A DNA stretch of 64,000 nt from Macrococcoides canis. GTDB taxonomy: Bacteria > Bacillota > Bacilli > Staphylococcales > Staphylococcaceae. Under the pieces are notes generated by a model that saw only the letters and a program-made list of their open reading frames with translations, was not told the origin of the DNA and made no database searches. Position numbers and translations under genes: made by a program. The stretch spans positions 62,001 through 126,000 of the forward strand of contig NZ_CP021059.1 of the NCBI RefSeq assembly GCF_002119805.1, in the 5' to 3' direction. This document shows positions 1-8,376 of this stretch, in pieces (position 1 is the stretch's first letter; each line of letters starts with the position of its first letter).

Positions 1-1
1 T

Positions 2-157
2 CAAGCTAAGGAAATGGTTAATTCGTGTAGGAAAAGAGTAAGTATCACTAGAACTAATACAAACTTGGATGATGAGGAATATGAATTTGTAAAACAAGAT
101 TTAGCAACCAATTTAATGGTAGCTAATAAGATAAAAGAATATAGAGCGACTATTTAA
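2..157 (+). CDS. C-terminal end of an unidentified protein (partial)
   Basis: A reading frame is open from the window edge to a TAA at 155-157 and gives the last 51 residues of a protein, ending in KEYRATI. The tail is charged (Lys, Glu, Asp, Arg rich) with no membrane segment. I do not recognise the family. It lies 35 bases upstream of the acetyltransferase start and on the same strand, so it may belong to the same transcript as the nuclease genes downstream. The only support is the open frame, its codon use and its position, so the reading is tentative. Confidence 0.45.
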   Translation, partial: QAKEMVNSCRKRVSITRTNTNLDDEEYEFVKQDLATNLMVANKIKEYRATI

Positions 158-192
158 CAAGATTAAAAAGGAATTTAGAGGGTGTGGCACTC

Positions 193-693
193 ATGGTAAC
201 TATTGAAACGGAACGTTTAATCCTACGTGATCTAAGAGAAGATGACAAAGCAAATCTAGTTAAAGTCCTCTCTAATCCTATATCTATGCAATACTATGAT
301 CATCCGTTTAATGAGCATGAGGTTGAAGAATGGATTAAGTGGAATATCGAAAATTATGCTACATATAATTGCGGTTTATGGGCGGTTATTTTGAAGGAGG
401 ATGGGACTTTTTTAGGTGATTGTGGTATAACGATGCAAAATATTGATGGAGAAGTACTACCTGAGATTGGATTTCATATTATTAAAAGATACTGTAATAA
501 AGGTTATGCAACTGAAGCGGCAAATGCATGTATAAAATATGCTTTTAATGTTTTGGGGTTTGAAAAAATATATTCATATTCAACTATAGATAACTTGCCA
601 TCTCAAAAAGTAGCATCAAAAATAGGGATGAAAAAATATAAAGTTTTTGATAAGAACGGTATACAACACATTGTCCATATCATAGAGGAGTGA
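193..693 (+). CDS. GNAT family N-acetyltransferase (RimJ/RimL-like)
   Basis: This 166-residue protein starts with the IETERLILR pattern typical of RimJ/RimL-type acetyltransferases. It carries an acetyl-CoA-binding motif A (NKGYATEA, about residues 102-109) and the later NLPSQKVASKIGMK segment typical of motif B. It should transfer an acetyl group from acetyl-CoA to an amine; the substrate cannot be told. I prefer ATG at 193, preceded by GAGGGTG at a good distance, over the in-frame GTG at 184. Its end overlaps or abuts the EVE-HNH gene, which suggests one transcript with the two nuclease genes. It could be an ordinary cassette passenger rather than part of a defence system. Confidence 0.8.
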   Translation: MVTIETERLILRDLREDDKANLVKVLSNPISMQYYDHPFNEHEVEEWIKWNIENYATYNCGLWAVILKEDGTFLGDCGITMQNIDGEVLPEIGFHIIKRYCNKGYATEAANACIKYAFNVLGFEKIYSYSTIDNLPSQKVASKIGMKKYKVFDKNGIQHIVHIIEE

Positions 694-701
694 AGGATAT
701 C

Positions 702-1478
702 ATGAAGTATTGGATTATACCTTGCAATATAAAATCATACGATGTAATTGGTGCTTTTCAATCATTGAAATCTATTGATTGGAAGCAAAGTAGGAACCTC
801 AAGTCAGCTGAGGTTGGGGATATGGTATTAATTTATGTATCAGCCCCATATTCATGTATTAAGTATGTATGTAAAATCAAAGTGGTTAATAAACCCAAAG
901 TAACCATAGACGATAGAACATTTGTTATCAATGGAGAGAATTATGTCGATTATGGAAATCATATGGAGTTGAAGTTAGTTAATGAACTTGAGGAGGGTTC
1001 GTTAAACCTAAAAGCATTACAAGAGAATGGTATGAAAGGTGCAGTCCAAGGACCACGTACAGTAAAAGGAGAGCTATTAGATTTTGTTTTGAGACATTTA
1101 CCTTCAGATACTGAAGAATCTCAATCTGAAGAAATCTTGTTAGAGAACGTTATTTATAAAGAGGGTAAGATAATACAGCAATATGGAACTAGATATGAGC
1201 GTAATCCAAATCTAAGAAAAAAAGCGATTGAAATACATGGTGTGACTTGTAAAGGTTGTGGATTTAATTTTGAAGAAGTGTATGGAGAAATTGGTAAAGA
1301 GTTTATTGAGATTCATCATATAAAACCTATGTATAGTATAAAAGAAGAAATTATAGTTGACCCCAATACGGATTTAGTACCCTTATGTTCGAATTGTCAT
1401 AATATGGTGCATAGAAAAAAGGAACAGCCATTAACAATCGAAGAGTTGAAGCAAACAATAAAACAGAATGCTAAATAA
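702..1478 (+). CDS. EVE-like domain plus HNH endonuclease
   Basis: This 258-residue protein has two parts. Residues 1 to about 130 start with KYWIIPCNIKSYDV and resemble the EVE/PUA-like fold that binds modified bases. The C-terminal part is an HNH nuclease: C183 and C186, the EIHHIKP core with H205 and H206, then C229 and C232 followed by HNMVHR. EVE-HNH fusions are known as modification-dependent (type IV-like) restriction nucleases, so cutting of DNA with modified cytosine is the likely role. ATG at 702 follows GAAGGA, with an in-frame GTG at 690 as the alternative. The gene ends 18 bases before a PD-(D/E)XK nuclease gene, so they are probably cotranscribed. The metal-binding residues all appear intact. 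Confidence 0.8.
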   Translation: MKYWIIPCNIKSYDVIGAFQSLKSIDWKQSRNLKSAEVGDMVLIYVSAPYSCIKYVCKIKVVNKPKVTIDDRTFVINGENYVDYGNHMELKLVNELEEGSLNLKALQENGMKGAVQGPRTVKGELLDFVLRHLPSDTEESQSEEILLENVIYKEGKIIQQYGTRYERNPNLRKKAIEIHGVTCKGCGFNFEEVYGEIGKEFIEIHHIKPMYSIKEEIIVDPNTDLVPLCSNCHNMVHRKKEQPLTIEELKQTIKQNAK

Positions 1479-1496
1479 TGTTGAGGAGAAATACAC

Positions 1497-2684
1497 ATGA
1501 CATCAATTGAGCGCTATTTAGAAATGATAAATAATATCCCAGCGATAGATGAAAAAGTTCATTCTGAATCAATTGCAAAGATATTTGGTATTGAATCTAA
1601 AGAGAATGTAATCAGTAACTGGTTAGCTTTTTTATTAGATCCTAACCGAATAAAATCTGATGTGCCGTTGAAAGTTTTTTTAAGCACTTTTTTAAATGAT
1701 AAATTCATAGAGGATTTAGACTATACAGATGTCATTGTGACAAGAGAATATGTTCTGGACAATATGCGACGTGTAGATATTGTAATACAAATTAATGAAG
1801 TGATTATTGGTATAGAAAATAAAATATTTGCCGCCTTACACAATGATCAACTTAACGATTATCATTATAACTTGTCTAATATTCAATTTATGTTGGACCA
1901 CAGTAAGTCGCAACAAGTAATTACATTGCTGCTGGCACCGTCATGGAGTAAGGAATTAAGCGGTATGAAAGATTTAAAAGACATAAGTGATTTAATAGAT
2001 GAAGAGAAGCATCAAACAGAAATTACTTATGAATTACTTGCTGAAGTATTTTCAGAAATTCCGCAAAAGAATATGGAGTATAGACATTATTTTATTTTAA
2101 ATGAATTTGTTAAGTACATTAATGATTATATTAAGGAGGAAGCTATGGAATTAGAAGTTGAGTGGGCTAACTTTAATAGTAAGTATTCAAATGATTTGAG
2201 TGATATTTATCATAAAGGGAATGAACAATTAGTGGTTTTGTCTGATAAAATTGAAAAATTTCTAAATGAAATGGGAATCGAATTATTCGGTTCAGAAATA
2301 CTAAATAATAAACCGCAATATATTATTAATAAAAAAGTAACACCTAAGATGTTCTATTTCCAATTATTTAACGACCAAATGGCAAAATACGATATTCACT
2401 ATGAGATAGGATCTGAAAATTATGAGTCAAAAGGTTTTATTTTGCCTACAAACCTTAAACTCACGATTGATTTTGAAAACAGAACAGTAAGAAATCAATT
2501 AATTGCACATCGAAATTTTGAATTGAATCGATCATTAGAGTTCCAGACAACTATAAATGTGTTTGACATAGATTACTCAAGTGAAAAGACTATCGATATC
2601 ACTTTCGGTGAAATTAGAAAAAAATTATCAGAATGGCATAGAAAAAATTATGAATTGATGTTATTAGATCTTCAAAAATGTTAA
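1497..2684 (+). CDS. PD-(D/E)XK nuclease superfamily protein
   Basis: The product has 395 residues. The segment RRVDIVI (D94) followed by IGIENKI (E107, K109) and then Q118 forms the D...ExK...Q pattern of the PD-(D/E)XK nuclease fold, as in PDDEXK_4-type proteins. The C-terminal half has no motif I recognise and may bind DNA or a partner. GAGGAG sits 8 bases before the ATG. It is the last gene of the acetyltransferase, EVE-HNH and PDDEXK run and is followed by a strong hairpin terminator. A role in phage defence is inferred from the nuclease motif and its position in an SCC-like region; the actual substrate is unknown. Confidence 0.7.
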   Translation: MTSIERYLEMINNIPAIDEKVHSESIAKIFGIESKENVISNWLAFLLDPNRIKSDVPLKVFLSTFLNDKFIEDLDYTDVIVTREYVLDNMRRVDIVIQINEVIIGIENKIFAALHNDQLNDYHYNLSNIQFMLDHSKSQQVITLLLAPSWSKELSGMKDLKDISDLIDEEKHQTEITYELLAEVFSEIPQKNMEYRHYFILNEFVKYINDYIKEEAMELEVEWANFNSKYSNDLSDIYHKGNEQLVVLSDKIEKFLNEMGIELFGSEILNNKPQYIINKKVTPKMFYFQLFNDQMAKYDIHYEIGSENYESKGFILPTNLKLTIDFENRTVRNQLIAHRNFELNRSLEFQTTINVFDIDYSSEKTIDITFGEIRKKLSEWHRKNYELMLLDLQKC

Positions 2685-2712
2685 AGTGATATTTAGTAAA
2701 ATGCATGAACAA

Positions 2713-2747
2713 AAAAGTAGCACTTAATCAATTAAGTCGCTACTTTT
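2713..2747. terminator. Bidirectional intrinsic terminator
   Basis: AAAAGTAGC and GCTACTTTT form the base of a hairpin whose upper arms are CTTAAT and ATTAAG. It has A and T runs on the two sides, so it can end both the nuclease run (+) and the VOC gene (-). Confidence 0.85.
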
Positions 2748-2751
2748 ACTT

Positions 2752-3168
2752 TTAATATTTTTTTGAGACACTATTCATTAATTTCTCAAAATCCTCATTA
2801 CGTATATTCGATTTCGTTAATGTTATTTGATAACCATCAGGATCAACAATTGTTATCTCCATTGCATTCCAGGGCATTTGGTCTAAAGGTTGTAATATAT
2901 ATTTCTCAGATATCGAACTAGCAATTGTTTCGATATCATCAACTAGAATATTAATGTAACAACCATTTCCACTAGTAAAGTCATCACACTGAATCAGCAT
3001 GATGTCCTGATATTTTTCTTTTCTTAAATGATTCATTATTACTTCATTATCTTCATTTCGAAACTTAAACACACTTCTAAATCCTAAAGTATGTTTATAC
3101 CATTTCTCAGCTTTTTCAATATCTCTCACCAATATTTTATTAAACAACGGCATTTGATAGAATTCCAT
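2752..3168 (-). CDS. VOC family protein (glyoxalase/bleomycin-resistance-like)
   Basis: This 138-residue protein has the two-repeat layout of the vicinal oxygen chelate fold. The N-terminal half contains the VRDIEKAEKWYKHTLGF pattern, and the C-terminal half has ILVDDIE and ITIVDPDGYQITL, which is typical of glyoxalase/bleomycin-resistance relatives. It may bind or chemically modify a small hydrophobic toxin or antibiotic; the ligand is unknown. GGAGGTGAT lies 5 bases before ATG. It stands alone, facing the nuclease genes across a shared terminator. A small inverted repeat over its ribosome-binding site may matter for control. Confidence 0.75.
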   Translation of the reverse strand: MEFYQMPLFNKILVRDIEKAEKWYKHTLGFRSVFKFRNEDNEVIMNHLRKEKYQDIMLIQCDDFTSGNGCYINILVDDIETIASSISEKYILQPLDQMPWNAMEITIVDPDGYQITLTKSNIRNEDFEKLMNSVSKKY

Positions 3169-3277
3169 GTCATCACCTCCTTACTTTAATCGTAAGGTAT
3201 GACGTGATGTTAGAGTAAAGAAGAATTATTTTTATACAGATAGTTAGTTATTCGTTATATTTCCTAGGAAATAACGA

Positions 3278-3295
3278 CTATAAAACATTTTATAG
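3278..3295. promoter_or_regulatory. Palindromic operator upstream of first xre gene
   Basis: CTATAAAA and TTTTATAG form perfect 8-base arms around CA, and a second dyad (TATTTCCTAGGAAATA) lies just upstream. The downstream TTATAAAGAT can act as a -10 box. The second copy of the gene has the same palindrome at 9557-9574, so conservation supports a binding site, probably for the regulator itself. Confidence 0.5.
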
Positions 3296-3378
3296 CCCTT
3301 ATTCTGTTGTATTATAAAGATATTAGATAGCACGAAATCTTTAATCAAGTTACGGTTAGTGTGAAGGAGCTGTTGAAC

Positions 3379-3951
3379 ATGGATGTAGGCAATCAAATTA
3401 GATATTACAGAAAAGATAATGATTTATCTCAAGCAGAATTAGCAGAAAAGATATTTGTTTCAAGTCAGACCATATCGAATTGGGAGAATGAAAGAAGTTA
3501 CCCGGATTTACATAATTTGATTGAGCTTGCTACTTTGTTTAACGTTTCTTTAGACCAACTTGTTAAAGGAGATGTTAAGTTGATGAGAAATGCAGTGGAT
3601 CACAGTAATATGGATAAGTATAGTAAGATGATGTTGATATTTTTGTTGCTGGCTATTATTTCTTTTGGTGCAGCTATGAAGTTTAGTGATGGATGGTTTG
3701 GAATGTTAGTGCCTCTTATTCTATGGATGATTGGTATGTACTATGCAGTTAAAGTAGATCAAATTAAGAAAAAACATGACGTAAAAACGTATAAAGAAAT
3801 AATTGATTATATGGAAAATGGCATAAAAACTGATAAAACTCCAAGAAATAAAAAGAAGTTTATCTTGGAAGAAGTATTTACAGTTTTAGGTTTTTCCTTA
3901 ATTGCTGTAATCTTAGTACTTTTTAGTATGTTCATATTTGGAGCACTATAA
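3379..3951 (+). CDS. XRE-family regulator with membrane domain, copy 1
   Basis: This 190-residue protein starts with an XRE/Cro helix-turn-helix (residues about 5-60, with LSQAELAEKIFVSSQTISNWE). It is followed by two close membrane segments near residues 75-125 and a third at the C-terminus. Such HTH-membrane proteins are thought to link membrane state to transcription, but no target is known. ATG at 3379 follows AAGGAG by 9 bases; the upstream in-frame GTG at 3361 lies before that site and is less likely. A copy about 94% identical in protein sequence by my count lies at 9658-10230, together with matching upstream and downstream DNA. The two copies flank the mec locus in direct orientation. 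Confidence 0.85.
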   Translation: MDVGNQIRYYRKDNDLSQAELAEKIFVSSQTISNWENERSYPDLHNLIELATLFNVSLDQLVKGDVKLMRNAVDHSNMDKYSKMMLIFLLLAIISFGAAMKFSDGWFGMLVPLILWMIGMYYAVKVDQIKKKHDVKTYKEIIDYMENGIKTDKTPRNKKKFILEEVFTVLGFSLIAVILVLFSMFIFGAL

Positions 3952-3964
3952 ATAAGAATGTTAA

Positions 3965-4013
3965 AGACCCTGTTATATTCACAAAAATGTGAGAAAACAG
4001 GGTCTATTTTATA
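3965..4013 (+). terminator. Terminator after first xre gene
   Basis: AGACCCTGTT pairs with AACAGGGTCT, with an inner TTCACA/TGTGA stem, followed by TATTTTATAT. The same hairpin follows the second copy of the gene. Confidence 0.8.
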
Positions 4014-4164
4014 TGATAAAAAAATAAAGTAAATGCATGAATTTAAATTGATATATTAATAAATATGAATTAGTATGTATTTAAATAACACTACACATAA
4101 AAAGCCAATTATATTATATTTCATTAGTGAATTGATATAATTGGCTTTTAAATTTTTGTAATAA

Positions 4165-4542
4165 TTATTTTTCTATTTTATCAAGTAATTTTTTCAAATC
4201 CTTTATTTCTTCTTCGGTCAATTCTTCAGGTGTACCAAAGTTCATTACAAGACTACTAAGGGTGCCATCGTAAAGTTTATTTAAGAAGGATTTTGTAGAA
4301 TGTTTTTTATAAATATCTTCATCTATAATCGGTGCATACATGTAGACATTTTGTTTTCTTTTTTTTGATAGAAAATCTTTATCAACAAGTCTTCCGATTA
4401 AAGTTCGAATTGTTTTGGGACTCCATTCATTATCATTAAGTACCAGATCAATAATTTGTTTAGCACTCAATGCCTCATTACTTTTCCAAATAACTTGCAT
4501 TATTATGAATTCACTAGAAGGTAATTCTTTTATTTTATTCAT
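4165..4542 (-). CDS. mecI: Methicillin-resistance repressor MecI
   Basis: This 125-residue protein belongs to the MecI/BlaI family of winged-helix repressors. It begins MNKIKELPSSEF, contains NEWSPKTIRTLIGRLVDKDFL (the recognition helix region, near residues 40-60) and ends in the acidic dimerisation helices. It should bind the palindrome at 6302-6333 and hold mecB and mecR1 off until cleaved. I take ATG at 4542, about 11 bases after AAGGA. A longer open frame upstream lies inside mecR1 and has no suitable ribosome-binding site. It starts 16 bases after the mecR1 stop, so the two form one transcript. The length fits MecI (about 123 residues). Confidence 0.9.
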   Translation of the reverse strand: MNKIKELPSSEFIIMQVIWKSNEALSAKQIIDLVLNDNEWSPKTIRTLIGRLVDKDFLSKKRKQNVYMYAPIIDEDIYKKHSTKSFLNKLYDGTLSSLVMNFGTPEELTEEEIKDLKKLLDKIEK

Positions 4543-4558
4543 AGATTTATACATCCTT

Positions 4559-6262
4559 TTAATAAAAGTGATTTGTTTTGATAATTTTTTCAGAAATCTT
4601 TTTAGCTTTTTCTCCATTTGCCTCGTCATTTTTTTTGATTAATGTTGCAAATACATATGGTTCCTGATCTTGTTCAAAACCACCTACATACCAGCCTTTT
4701 ATCTCATGTTTATTAATAATAGCAGTACCAGTTTTTCCCCACATCTTATAGTTATTTTTAGAAGTATATAGAGAATTTTTTACTAAATCAGTATATTTTG
4801 TTTTAAATAATGAATCGTTGATATAGAATCGCTTCAATATCATAGTTTGTTCTAATGGAGAAATTTTCAAGTTAGATTCTAACCAGTACGGCCTATTTAA
4901 AGAAGATTCAATATTGCTATTCCCATAATTTAATTCAGATAAATAATGTGATAAATCTTTCTTATCAGTATAATTATCTAATGTTTCGAAGTACCAATTT
5001 ACCGAATATCTTAATGCTGTATCGAGGTTTTGATTTCTATTCCATACCTTAAAAGGTGTTTTCTTTCCGTTCCAAAGTAATTTATTTTGATTTACGGATA
5101 TTGTTTTATTGTTAAGGTGAAAAATACTGCTAATCAGTTTATAAGTTGAATCAGGAGATGTTCTTTCTAACGCTATATTTTGGTTATAGATATAAAATTT
5201 ATCACGTTTAATGTTGTATACAACAATACTTCCTTCATATCCAGAAAAATATTTTTGTAAGTTAACATTCTTATAATTTAATGATTTTAGATTGACATCA
5301 GAGTAACTAGAATTTGATATATTCTCATATGCCATCAAAGGCTTTATTGTTATGAGTATTAGCAATGTAGAACTTATAAAAAGAATTCGTACTTTATTAG
5401 AAACGGATATATAATCATTTCTACTTATAAAAGCTATTCGTTTTTTTAAAAATTTAGTGGGTGAACCAAAGTTCAATATAAAGTGTTCTTTTTTACTGTT
5501 TATAAGACTGATTTTCAATAATGTCATGCCATAGATTTTTCTTTCAGCTTTTGATGAACTTTTAATCACTTCCATGTCACAAGCTGTTTCTAAATCATTT
5601 ACTACATTTTTCGATATGAAATGAGCAAAAGGATTAAACCAAAAAACAATTTTATTGATAATAAAAAGATAATTTTTAAAAATATCTTTTCTTCGTATAT
5701 GAGTAATTTCATGTTTAATAATTGCATCTATTTCCCTGCTGTCTAATTTCTTATGTAATTTTGCAGGTATAAATATTGCATGCTTACCAATCCAGCATGT
5801 AAAAGGTGTGGTTGTTTCTTGAGAAATGTATATATTGTAATCATATTTGCAAGAATAATTTAATGATAGCTTAGAACTGTTAACTATTTTTATAAGCTTT
5901 GATATCAACATTAAATAATAAAGAAAATATATAAAAATACCAATAAACCAAAAGGAATTAACTAACTCTTGAAAATTATAATTTATGTTGGATATTGAAA
6001 CCGCTAAATCTTTCGTATCTATTTTCCTGATAGGAACTGGAAGTGGATTTAAATTTTTACCGATCGGTTCAATAAGTAATTCTGCATTTTTAAAGGGCGA
6101 AAAATTAAATTGTATTAAAGGTATAAATGTACTTAACAGTACAATAACCCAAGGAAATATTTTATAATCTACTCTTTTATATTTATACAGTAATAATTTA
6201 TATATTTTAGCGAGAGTATAAGATAGCCCACTTATTATTATACTAACAATTATAAAGTTCAT
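4559..6262 (-). CDS. mecR1: Beta-lactam sensor-transducer MecR1
   Basis: This 567-residue membrane protein has N-terminal transmembrane helices and an M56-type zinc protease motif HEITH at 184-188 on the cytoplasmic side. Another membrane segment lies near 292-310, followed by an extracellular penicillin-binding domain. The sensor Ser is S372 in STYK, with SVN at 420-422 and KTG at 510-512. Acylation by a beta-lactam outside should switch on the inner protease, which leads to MecI loss. All key residues appear intact, so induction should work. GGAGGTGTCTA precedes the ATG. It is divergent from mecB and shares an 83-base control region with it. Confidence 0.92.
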   Translation of the reverse strand: MNFIIVSIIISGLSYTLAKIYKLLLYKYKRVDYKIFPWVIVLLSTFIPLIQFNFSPFKNAELLIEPIGKNLNPLPVPIRKIDTKDLAVSISNINYNFQELVNSFWFIGIFIYFLYYLMLISKLIKIVNSSKLSLNYSCKYDYNIYISQETTTPFTCWIGKHAIFIPAKLHKKLDSREIDAIIKHEITHIRRKDIFKNYLFIINKIVFWFNPFAHFISKNVVNDLETACDMEVIKSSSKAERKIYGMTLLKISLINSKKEHFILNFGSPTKFLKKRIAFISRNDYISVSNKVRILFISSTLLILITIKPLMAYENISNSSYSDVNLKSLNYKNVNLQKYFSGYEGSIVVYNIKRDKFYIYNQNIALERTSPDSTYKLISSIFHLNNKTISVNQNKLLWNGKKTPFKVWNRNQNLDTALRYSVNWYFETLDNYTDKKDLSHYLSELNYGNSNIESSLNRPYWLESNLKISPLEQTMILKRFYINDSLFKTKYTDLVKNSLYTSKNNYKMWGKTGTAIINKHEIKGWYVGGFEQDQEPYVFATLIKKNDEANGEKAKKISEKIIKTNHFY

Positions 6263-6292
6263 TAGACACCTCCAATATAATTATAACATATT

Positions 6293-6321
6293 TTGACTGG
6301 TGATTACATTTGTGATATATT
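6293..6321 (+). promoter_or_regulatory. mecB promoter
   Basis: TTGACT at 6293-6298 and TATATT at 6316-6321 are separated by 17 bases and lie 25 bases before the mecB start. The -10 box falls inside the MecI palindrome. A TATAAT on the other strand near 6280 can serve mecR1. Confidence 0.75.
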
Positions 6322-6333
6322 ACAAATGTAATC
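6302..6333. promoter_or_regulatory. MecI/BlaI operator in the mecR1-mecB control region
   Basis: GATTACATTTGT and ACAAATGTAATC are perfect 12-base arms around an 8-base spacer. They contain the TACA/TGTA halves typical of MecI/BlaI sites. The spacer covers the mecB -10 box, so repressor binding would block it. Confidence 0.85.
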
Positions 6334-6345
6334 AAGGAGGTTGTT

Positions 6346-8370
6346 ATGAAAAATAAAGCTTTAGCAATTTTAATTATATGTATTTGCCTTTTAATAGCAT
6401 ATAATTTTGTGAAAAAAGATGAAGTTGATAAAATATTTGATGCTATTGAATTAAGGGATTCGGAATATCTGAATGAACATGCGACATTCTTATCTAAAAG
6501 TCTTTACGACAAAGATCAGAGATATAAAAGGATGGATAAGATTGATGCTTCTCTTGGTATTAAAGAAGTGAAAGTTAGTAATGTACGACTCGTGCAAAAG
6601 AAAAAAAATAAACGTCAATATAGTGCAAATTTAAATTTTAGAACTAAATATGGTAATTTTTCTAGAGAAGGGAACTATTCTTTTGAAAAGGATGAAATAA
6701 CAAAAAATTGGTTTTTGGATTGGTCACCTGAGGTTATAATACCGGGATTGACTGATAGAAATCAAATCAGTATAGAAACCTTGGAATCTTTCAGAGGGAA
6801 AATACTAGACAGAAACGGGATTGATATAGCGAAAGACGGAATTCATTACGAAGTTGGAATAGATATTAAAAATTTAAATAAAAAAAATAAGAAAAATATT
6901 TCAAAATTGTTATCAATAAGTGAATCGACACTAAATAAAAAATTAAAACAAACATGGGTAAAAGAAGGTGTTTTTGTACCTTTAAAATCGTACATAGAGT
7001 TGGATGATGAACTTAAATTGGGTATCCAAAAATATCATTTGACGGTTAATCAAACAAAAGGTAGGGTTTATCCATTAAGAGAAGCAACAGTACATCTTTT
7101 AGGGTATGTTGGAGAAATTAATGCTGAAGAATTAAAGAATAAAAAGTTTAAGGATTATGATGAACACTCAATCGTAGGAAAAAGTGGTATCGAACTACAA
7201 TATGATAAACAATTGCAAAATAAAGATGGTTATAAAGTTGTCATGACTAGTGATGATGCATTAAATAATGATGAAGATGTCTTGTTAGAAAAGAAACCAA
7301 AAAATGGACAGGACATTATATTAACAATTGATAGCAAAGTACAAAGAAGTATATATAGTCATTTAAAAGAAGATAATGGTTCAGGAGTAGCCATGAATCC
7401 TAAAACTGGTGAATTATTAGCTTTAGTTAGTTATCCTGCATATGACCCCTATGAGTTTATGTTCGGCATTTCCGACGAAAACTACAAAAAGATAGTTAAT
7501 GATAAGAAAGAGCCCCTGTTAAATAAATTTCAGACAACCTCTTCCCCAGGATCTACTCAGAAATTAATAACATCTATCATAGGGTTGAAAAATGGGACTA
7601 TAGACGCATCAACCAACTACAACATAGTAACTAAGGGATGGCAGAGAAATGCTTCATGGGGAGGATATGAAGTTACAAGGTTTGAGGAAGTTAATGGAGA
7701 TATTGATTTAGAAAAAGCGATAGCACATTCTGATAATATATTTTTTGCAAGAGCTACCCTCGATATGGGTTCCGAAAAATTTATTAAGGGCATGAAAGCT
7801 TTAGACATTGGGAGAAATATTCCTTCTGATTATTATTTTCAAAAAGGACAAATTGCAAATCCAGAAAGTTTAAAAAACAATTTAAAAAATGAAATATTAC
7901 TAGCTGATTCAGGATATGGCCAGGGAGAAATACTTATAAGTCCAGTACAAATATTATCTATTTATAGTGCTTTAATTAATGAAGGTAAAATGATGAAACC
8001 TAAATTATTTGAAACAACAAAAGAAGACATTTGGAAAAATCATATTATTTCAAAAGATGACGTAGATATATTAACAAGAAGCATGAGAAAAGTAGTTACT
8101 GGGACACATAGATTGGATGCAGAAAGAAATTATGCACAGTTTGCTGGAAAAACTGGCACTGCAGAATTGAAAACCTCTAGAGAAGAGGGGTTAGGAGCTC
8201 AAATCGGTTGGTTTGTTGGATATGATCAAAATAATCCCAATATGATGTTAGGTATAAGTGTGAAGAATGTAGAGAATAGAGGTATGTCGAGTTATAATGC
8301 AAGAAAGTTTGCCGAGATAATGGATGAATTATATGAAAATGGAAATAAAAAATATGAAATAGATAGGTGA
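6346..8370 (+). CDS. mecB: Beta-lactam-resistant penicillin-binding protein (PBP2a type, probably MecB)
   Basis: This 674-residue class B penicillin-binding protein resembles MecA in layout. It has an N-terminal membrane anchor (residues 4-22), an NTF2-like MecA_N domain, a dimerisation domain and a transpeptidase domain. The catalytic motifs keep MecA numbering: S403-T-Q-K, S462-D-N and K602-T-G. It should crosslink peptidoglycan when native penicillin-binding proteins are blocked, giving methicillin resistance. AAGGAGG precedes the ATG. I call mecB rather than mecA, mecC or mecD because blaZ follows directly 6 bases downstream, an arrangement known for the Macrococcus mecB complex and absent from mecD. 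The exact allele needs an alignment. Confidence 0.85.
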   Translation: MKNKALAILIICICLLIAYNFVKKDEVDKIFDAIELRDSEYLNEHATFLSKSLYDKDQRYKRMDKIDASLGIKEVKVSNVRLVQKKKNKRQYSANLNFRTKYGNFSREGNYSFEKDEITKNWFLDWSPEVIIPGLTDRNQISIETLESFRGKILDRNGIDIAKDGIHYEVGIDIKNLNKKNKKNISKLLSISESTLNKKLKQTWVKEGVFVPLKSYIELDDELKLGIQKYHLTVNQTKGRVYPLREATVHLLGYVGEINAEELKNKKFKDYDEHSIVGKSGIELQYDKQLQNKDGYKVVMTSDDALNNDEDVLLEKKPKNGQDIILTIDSKVQRSIYSHLKEDNGSGVAMNPKTGELLALVSYPAYDPYEFMFGISDENYKKIVNDKKEPLLNKFQTTSSPGSTQKLITSIIGLKNGTIDASTNYNIVTKGWQRNASWGGYEVTRFEEVNGDIDLEKAIAHSDNIFFARATLDMGSEKFIKGMKALDIGRNIPSDYYFQKGQIANPESLKNNLKNEILLADSGYGQGEILISPVQILSIYSALINEGKMMKPKLFETTKEDIWKNHIISKDDVDILTRSMRKVVTGTHRLDAERNYAQFAGKTGTAELKTSREEGLGAQIGWFVGYDQNNPNMMLGISVKNVENRGMSSYNARKFAEIMDELYENGNKKYEIDR

Positions 8371-8376
8371 TATAAA

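Larger units (their letters stand above)
3250..4013 (+). repeat. Direct repeat, left copy (xre unit)
   Basis: The operator, xre gene and terminator recur at 9530-10290 in the same orientation. Identity is near complete from the -10 region through the gene and weaker at the outer edges. The pair encloses mecI, mecR1, mecB and blaZ. See the finding on possible recombination. Confidence 0.8.

Noticed and set aside
4543..4629. N-terminal extension of MecI into mecR1
   Set aside because: It overlaps the mecR1 end in another frame, lacks a ribosome-binding site and exceeds normal MecI length.
6346..8370. Alternative call as mecD, mecA or mecC
   Set aside because: blaZ directly downstream and divergent mecR1-mecI fit mecB; mecD complexes lack blaZ, and mecC has a different gene order. 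A full alignment would settle it.
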